From Nilaparvata lugens (lineage: Eukaryota; Arthropoda; Insecta; Hemiptera; Delphacidae): a stretch of 64,000 bases of DNA. Both the position numbers and the translations under genes were made by a program. The stretch covers positions 19,123,916 to 19,187,915 of the forward strand of contig NC_052506.1 of assembly GCF_014356525.2 (NCBI RefSeq), given 5' to 3'. Below are positions 26,601 through 35,600 of this stretch, piece by piece; position 1 is the first letter of the stretch; every line of letters begins with the position of its first letter. Under the pieces are notes generated by a model that saw only the letters and a list, made by a program, of their open reading frames with translations, did no database searches and had not been told where the DNA came from.

Positions 26601-29600
26601 TTCTGAAAAACAGTAGGCCTACTATTTGATGGTGATACTATATTCGGTAGAAATATGAAAAGTTGCCAAAATTGGTACACCTACTATTTTGTACGATTTC
26701 AACTCATTTGTACTATTATTGTACTGCTAATAGCATGATTTATTTCATAATTCCTATCTGTTATCTGTTATTTATATATTTTAATTATATTCTCATTAAC
26801 TCATTATGTTTTTTAGCTTGAATGTAAGAGTACGGTATGTTATGAAAAGTTCAAATACTTGAAACTTGCAAGTAGGAGAATGGAAATTGAAAATACATTG
26901 AAATTGATGGGTGCACTATCAAAAGGATTAAAGTTTCTAATGGCGTATGTTGAGGATCAATTTCCATTTTCATCATCTTTTCGAGATTAATAAGCTATTT
27001 TCTGGAAAGCATGATACGGCAATGATGGAAGTTGAATGAAAAGACATGAATTGAAACTATCGGTAGGCTGAATAGTAGTAAGTAGCCGAGTAGGTTGTTA
27101 TGACCCTATTTTAATTGTCAGACTAGATTAATTAAATTGTAAGTGAATGTTAAAATTATTTATGATGTTGAATTTTTGAGAATGATTTGAGTTGTTACAT
27201 ACCTGATTTTACCCATGGATTACCCCCATGGATTACCGCAAAATTGCATAATAATATGAACTACAAACGACAATTTCAATATTATCAATTTTCAGCCTGC
27301 CATAATAATTATCACCACATTTTAAAATTAATGCAACAATTAATGGTACCTACCCTAATAATTATCACTAAATTTTTAAATTACTACAAAAATTAATTTA
27401 CTACACAGCTTTGATAGTCCTTATTCAAAAATGAAAAAAGAATAATAAAGGGCAGCTGAGCTGATGCTATATTATGTTTTTCTATTAAAACAGGATTCAT
27501 TTATGGAATAAATAGTACTCATCATAACCCATTCCTCATATTACCGTATATGTCTACTGTTTCGAAAATCACTCATTGAAGCTCCTTGTAGATTTCAATC
27601 CAGACTGCTTATTTTGAATTATAAGAATTGCATCACACCAGATATGATAGACAATAGATTTCATTCCCATCCTCTAATCAAAAGATGGAAAACTTGTTGA
27701 ATAAATAGCTAATAATCATAGATTTTCTAAATGTCACAATAATATTGCAATAGTCTATCACTTTTAATTATTGACTTTATTTTAAAAGCCAAAACTCATT
27801 TAGGGATCAAAATAATCTATCAATCCTAAGATTCTGATCTTACTTATTCACTGAATTTAGCCCAATTAGAATTTAGCTCCCACTAGCACACATATAATTT
27901 ACTAGGTAGTGGACTCATTTATTTCTGTTTTGAGACAATACTTAAAATTAATCAATTTTTTCTCCTTTCTGATCCTCTCCTGAATTTCTCCTCCCCTTCC
28001 ATCGCATGGTCTGACTTATCCTCTGCACCGTCTTTCTTTTCCTCTCCCTGGGGCCCCTACCAACGTCTGTTCTCTTCCAGAAAAAGGTGAAACAAGCGAG
28101 CGAGCGAGATTTTCGTTATCAGGTAAGTACTCACATGTCCATCAAATCTTCCTAATGGCATTTGGAACTGAACTGTTTAGACTAACCATTATTTTTTGGC
28201 AATCTGATTTCACTACAAAAATACAAGTTGTTTTGAACATTGTTAATCAGACGCTATTCGCATCATTATTAAAATTTTCATAGTAAATAACTGTAAGTTA
28301 CTTATCAGTATAGTTTGCTAAACTGTGAATATATTAATTGAAATAAATTAATTCAGGTTCAGCTCAAATGGTCTCTTCTGTATTTTTCATAATAAAGCCC
28401 TAGATTCATAATGTATTGTACAATGATTTGTGTTATATACTGATAATGCACTTGTCAATTTATCAAGATAACCTATAACTTAATCGTAATTCTATTCAAT
28501 TTTTTTTATTATGAACTACAAATCATATCCCAATGCTACTATACTCAATTCAATAAAAAAGGCTAATCACAGTCATTATTGTAACAATAGTAGTTTTCAT
28601 TGAGAATCTATCCTGATAAAAAGAACTTAAATCCAAATATTTCTTATTCCACAAAAAATGCATATATACAATAATAAAAAAATACAATTTCAATAATATT
28701 GTAATAGAAAAAATGGATGGAATACCCCTACAAAGACTAGGCCTAATAAGGTATACATCTGTGAGTAGGGGTGAGCTTCTTTTGGAATGCTTTCCAAAAG
28801 CATTGCTTCTTTCAAGCCTCAGGAATGAAAGAGTTACCTAAAATGAGTGGTAAAATTATGGAAGATTCTAAGGAAAGAGTTTGTTAATTTATGAAATCCA
28901 ATATAAATTTCTCATTTTTTTGGAAATGGGCAAATTTTCAACAGTCTCCAACTTTATTTTAATATAACACCAATCTAACAAAATATTTTTAACATATGTG
29001 ATACTCAGCTATTGTTTGATACCCCTAAAATTATTTAATTATTTCTGAAATCATTAGAGGACTATATTATTCATATTTTAATACTAGGTATTAAAGACCT
29101 AATATCTTAGAAACAATTAATAGTAAGTAACCTTTAATCGATTCAACAGTGTATTTTATAGGAACTTGAAAACAGAATGAATACTAGAAAGTAGGTTAAA
29201 TACTTCATTGTCAAAAGTATCAATTCAAAACCTTTCTGAAAGATGGATCAATACACCATGAATGTTTCAATCGGATGCTATTTTTTTAACTTAGAAGAGC
29301 AGAATACATATATCAAACTTATTACTGTAGGTCAACTTATCCTCATGAAAAGGCAGTATAGTTCATATTCAATTTTTCAGCTTATTCCTATGGTTTAAGG
29401 AATAGAATCATTACAACACACAATTAGCACACTCACATTCCATCAATATTTTCAATTTGTCACTGTAGTCATCAAATTCACAATTGATTTTTCTAGTGAA
29501 TAGATATTTTATTAACAGCTAGCATACGCGTTCTTGTTGATGAGAGATAAAGAACTTATTCAAGCTTTAAACTCTATTCCGTTTTTAATTTATTCCTAAT

Positions 29601-32600
29601 TGATAAACAGCAAATTCACTACATTAAAGTGTTTAATTTTCAAAAAAACTTTAAGAATAGAATCATTGTAATTTTTTTCAAATCTTCCCGTTTTTAATTC
29701 GTTTTATATTGATAAACGGCAAATTCACTAAATTGAAGTGTTCCATCATTTTTAAAAAACTTTTAGAATAGATTCTTGTGATCTTTTTCAAATCTTACCA
29801 AATTTTGTCAGTTTCACACAACTTTTTTGAAATCAGTTTCAGAGTGATACCGAAGGCTTAAATAATATCTCATATCGACTTCGCTTTTACCTGGAAGAGC
29901 AAGTCAGTTTATCAAAATTAATATACTTTTTGCTGAAAAACATGATTTTATTTATTTTTTCCACCCTTCCAATGAACTCCGTTATACTTCTTTCCAAATG
30001 GGTCAATATGAGCTTCTGGCTTGTTTACCAATACTCTAACCGTTTTTGTGTTTTGCTAAATCAAGAAGGTACCTTTTCATCAAAATATGAACTGAATACT
30101 GAGACACTAAAACCTCACCAATACTGAGGCACTGATAGCTATATAACTTTTGAATATAATTATTTCATGATCAACTCCAATAGGATACATTTAAAAAATT
30201 GGAGATAAATTCCACTTCATAATTTCATACAGGAGGTGATAATCGTTTAGCATTGTTCTCCCTATTGCATTTATCAACTGCACCTCAAAACAATTACATG
30301 TTTCATGCTCAAGTCATGGTGGTTAATAAACACTGGTTCCAAACCAAATCATTCAATCAATCAATCAACCAATCGTAGGAGTAGAGAGTGTAAGTCAGAG
30401 TTCATAGATACTTTTAATTTATAATTTGGTAAAACTATAACTTGCAATTCAATAACTTTAACACTAAACTAGATTTATTAATCCTGCATTCAATCGTAAA
30501 TAATTTTTCATGACTCAGCATTATTGTACTGAAAGTGCAGGCAAATAAACTAAAGGTAATTTCTAAAATGAATAAAATATTTATACTAAACAGCATTTGA
30601 CTGGATAGAGTGGAGATGAAATTACCTGTAACTAGCAAAACATTTTCACAAACACCCATTTGAATAAATTCTCTCTGGTAGTCATTCTGTAAGGTTTTCT
30701 CTTAAGTTCAGTTCAAACTTGCTTATTTCCAGCATGGAATTGAATTACCCGTTAGCTTTTGCTGATTATCAAGGAGATGACTTATCTCTATGTGTGTGTG
30801 TGCACTGAATTGTTAGTGTTAATCCACTATAGTTGTATAGAAAAAAGCCTGTTGTATATAAATTATGTAAATAGAGGAAAATATATAAAATAATAGAGAA
30901 TAATCACTTATAAAAGAAAACTAATAAAAACCACGAATTTTGAGTGTGAAAAGCAAAGAAATATAATGCTTTTTCCTTAATAGATGCTGAGATACGATGC
31001 ATGTGGTAAAATTATATATTTTTTAAATATGGAAGCTTCAAACATAATACATCGCTTCCAGTTGATTTTCTTCAACCTCCTCCTGAAAGGAGTTTGAGAA
31101 TTTGAACTAATAATTGCGTGAATTTTTCAAAAATTGAATAAAATGCCTATATAAGCCCTTTTCTAGAATAAACTCTGTCAAATGTAGAAGGCTATCTCGG
31201 TTGACACGGGTAGCCCAGTAAAATAGGCTTGAAATAATAATCCAATAAATTATAAATGAGCAACGGCTCAAAACCAAGTGAGCAATAAATGCTTACTGCT
31301 GTGACGAAGCGTTCATGCTACAAAAGTGTCAACCGTAAAAATGCCTCGTCAGCATGCGTAGGTATTCTCATGTCTGAGACTTTTCAACTAGTAAAAATTG
31401 TACCTAAGATTTTCGTTTTTGCCTTGTAAAAAATGTAAATAACAGTAAATGCACGATAAGAGACGTCTAAAACTGGAGTTGATTGTAGGAGTTGAACCTT
31501 GTGAGTTGTGCAGTTCAGTAATTGCATGTGTTTGAGAAGTGAAGTGTGAAGTAGGGGGACTTTGGTTTGATCTTCGTTTAATGCTTATAATAGCCGTTTG
31601 CACATCAAGTGTTGGACAATGAACGTATCAACAACGTTTGAATGACTGAAATAGGCTAATCATCTCTTATAAAATGTATTTTGCTTTTTGGATGAAAAAT
31701 ATTAAGTTTAACATTCACAGAAATGTGTTCTATAACTTTTTCTATCAGAGTAAAAATTTAATGTATCGTATAGAAAGATCATTAGCGGAAGATTTATGGA
31801 CTTAATAATGTTATCATTCATGAAAATAATGATTTTCTATTTGAAGGAATAAAGGATATTCCAGTACCAAATACTGATACCTTTACAGAATGATTCTTAA
31901 AACTAAATTTGGAAAATACCTCCCAATTTTTTTCAATGAATTCAACAACTTTATTCCAAAACTTGCAACGAGCAACTGAAAAACACAGTCTGCAAAATTA
32001 AATATTATAAATTAGCTTCTTCCAGCCGCAAGGTTTTTAGTTTCAGATAGATTAACAAATATTATTAGTACTGAATTTTAAGTGTGCTATTCGTCAAATT
32101 AGGTACAAAAAAACTCTGAATGGCAGAGCAGCTTTGATTGAGGATTATTATCTCAAGGAGGTTAAATCAAAAAATAGAGTCAAATCTACTTCCGTTAATT
32201 CACTCTCTATCATTGTGAGAGAATAATAAAAATGTTTTGTTATGAGAATATCGTCTCCATTAAGAAATATTGAAAAACCAATTGCTTGGAATTATATACG
32301 TGAGAATGATATTTTATACTGGACCATAATGTGTAAATCATTACGGTACTTCACTTTGGAAGGAATATTTCTATGGGGAGTTGAAATTACAAAAAAAACA
32401 AACTTTAATTATAATAATTGAACAAAACCCCTCATAGCCTTTCTAGTTATTTTGAAGACTTCCACAAATGAACATATCGGCTAGAAGAAAGTTGATCACT
32501 TTTAATGTCAATATCTCATGTCTCCTCTTAACATTTTTGAAATTTCATGTAGGCCCAGCATTTATTAAATTAATTCATAGTCTACTGTCATTATTCTGTT

Positions 32601-35600
32601 GGTTATTTGGCGTTGTATTTGTATTTTCAAGGAATATCAGGTAACATTCCAATTCGTTTTATTCAAATGAGTACAGTTATATTTTATTCTCGATGAACGT
32701 AAGTATAAAACGCTTTGAGGACTTTAAACTAAAACTTGAATTTGAGAATTAATAGGAAAATTGATTTGGTACCTATTGAATGTTAATCTCCATTTTTGTT
32801 GAAATTCGTTTTCAAATAATAACAAAATATAGAATACAGGTATTTATGTCAATATTCATCAATAATTTCAATGTTTTAGAATACAGATCTGATTTCTTCA
32901 TGAAATATAATATATTATATTACATAATACATAAATATTCCATCATTTATACAGTGGAATTTGAATAAGAAAATAATCATTCTTCAATTCCTAAGATTAT
33001 TCAATAATGTACCTCTTTGATGCCAGAAACAGATAAATGTATGGTTTAATGTATACGTAATCCATTATGCTCGTAATAGCAGTGAGTTGAAAAAAACTTC
33101 ATGCTATTTTTAAAATACTGAAAAATGTATTATCGGTATCACCAAAATTCATCAGTAATATATTAAATAGATACTCATCACATTAACAGGTTTGTAGACA
33201 GAATCCCACAATAATATTAACGCAACATAATTAGGCCTATAACAATTCACAGTACCTAAAAAAGCTACAAATAAAATAGTATACCGTACTGAAATATTAC
33301 TATTGAAACAAGCACTATTAAATTAGTCATAATAAAAAAAACATCAATTCAATGGCCTACATCTTTTTTTAAATGATAAGATTGTTGATGATTTTGATAT
33401 ATCAAGTGTAATAAACTTCTGGGATGGCAACTTTAGCCTGCTATGCCCTGTCTGTAGAGTAGAGTACTATATAGTACTAAAATAAAAATTAGGTACTGAA
33501 TAATTTTTCAATGGTTTTGAAACTATATGATTCAAGGATTCCAAAAACTAAATCAGTTTAAAATAATTTACTGAATTAGTCTCTAATCATTTTGAAACTA
33601 TATGATTCCATGATTCAAAAATTAACATAATCAATATAAATAATAATCAATCAACGTATAACCCTTAAACGAGCATAGAAAACAATATTTTCAACGTTAT
33701 TAAAAGATTTATTCTGAATTTGAACTTTTCAGAGAATAATGCGGAATCTGGTCCGTCGTTATGTGACTGTCGAGCAACGCAAGGCTGAAAACGAAGGAGT
33801 CACTGAGGATGACGTGAATGAGATCAAGCAAGACATTTCTGCCTTCCGCTGTGAATTGATCGAGATCCTGAAAAATTCTGGAATGAATACATCAACTGCT
33901 ACTGGCTCTGGACCAGGTGAGTTTGGATAAAAATAATATATTTTTTGAATTATTCAAATTGAAAAATAATATTCAAATTGGATAATCAAAAAAAAATAAT
34001 AATTACATTATTGAACATTTTTGGACATTACATTGGTATTGAGCATTTTTGAACGACTTTGCTTTTTTCCCATACATTAGGTATTTGAAATTGGACGAAA
34101 TGGATTTATGCACAGATATATGACGGTAGAAATGCATTTACGCACAGATATGAGCTTAGCACGCTAAGCCCACCTCGTGCGGGACTCTCAATTCCTGAGC
34201 TGTGAGCCAACCATGCAGGAGGCATTCAATAATTATACTGGTGTGCGTCCCCAGTATGAGTATGATATGATTTGCATGTAGGAGACACTTGGCACTGTCA
34301 TAGGTCCCCGGTATAGCCACTCTGAGCACTTAATGAATACCTACTAGACTGCCTAGTGTTCCTCAAGAGTAAGACTGGAATTCCCAAAGAGAAAATCATG
34401 CTTCCGCTGAATGACTTGACCTAGATCAATTCGATTTATCTATTATCTTATCTGATTGAATTTGTTGTCTATATGTAACTCTCCTCTAAACGCAGACCAG
34501 TGAAAGGAATTCCGTGTATGTGATTGAGTTGCTGAATTCTTGTGATAAGTACCTATTGTATGAAATTCTGCTGTAGCAGATTATTGTGAATTTCATTGAA
34601 AAATTGAAGTTTTTGATACTGTATTATATATATTGAATCATATTCATATTTTATATTGTTATTCACTGTTCTAGTGTAATAGTGGAAATGTAATTGAATG
34701 AAATTAACATTAATTATACAATCAATCAAAAATTCTTTATTGGTTCTTCAAAACAAAAAATATAGAAAAATTTCAGCAAAAATATAAGAAACCAAAACAC
34801 CTTCAAGGAAAATCCTGTGCGCAGGTGAAAAATAATATGAGTTATTAATATAATAAGTTATCGGATTTCTTAAATGACAGTAGACTGGGACAGCAAACCA
34901 GTGTAAATCAGGTGCTGACTATTTAATGCGAATCTCACTACTTGAGAATTTTTAAAACATTATTCACTAGAATAATAATGCATATAAAACACTAGAATAT
35001 TGTCTACTGAATAAATTAGAATATTTTCTAATAAATTTGTGATATTTTATACAAAATATTCTAGTGTTTTATCACTTTATCGCATCAAAAACAGTATCTG
35101 AAGAAATTAATATTTCTACAATTATTGTATTACATTGTAGCGAATTCCATATTGAGCGGATTTTATTTTATTGAATGGATTTTGTTATAGCAGGAGCTGG
35201 AGGCAAGAAGAACAGACAGAAAGAGAGACGACTGATGAAGGGATTCAACATCGCCCCTCCCCCCGCGGCCAGCAGTAGCACCACCTCCCTGGCACCGGTA
35301 GCAGAGCTCATTGCAACATTGGGTTACCGCGACGAGCATGCAACCCAGGAGCTATTTGGACCTATTTCGGGGCTGCTGGGCACCAATCCAGGGCTGACAC
35401 CGCGGCGCGTCTGCACAGCCACACCCAAGGATGTTCCCGAGCCCAACGCTGGCCATCACGGGTTGAGGGGGTTGATGTTCAAGCGGAATTCGTCGAGGAA
35501 GAGACGGTGGGACAGTTTGATCGAGGCTGCAAAATCGGGGCGGGTGGGTCGGCTGATTAACCGCAGCCGATCGGAGGACTCGGTGTGTAACGGGGAGAAC

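Noticed and set aside
34145..34440. Possible tRNA or tRNA-derived SINE in trp intron 12
   Set aside because: I could not find A and B box spacing or a cloverleaf; only a short palindrome and a composition shift.
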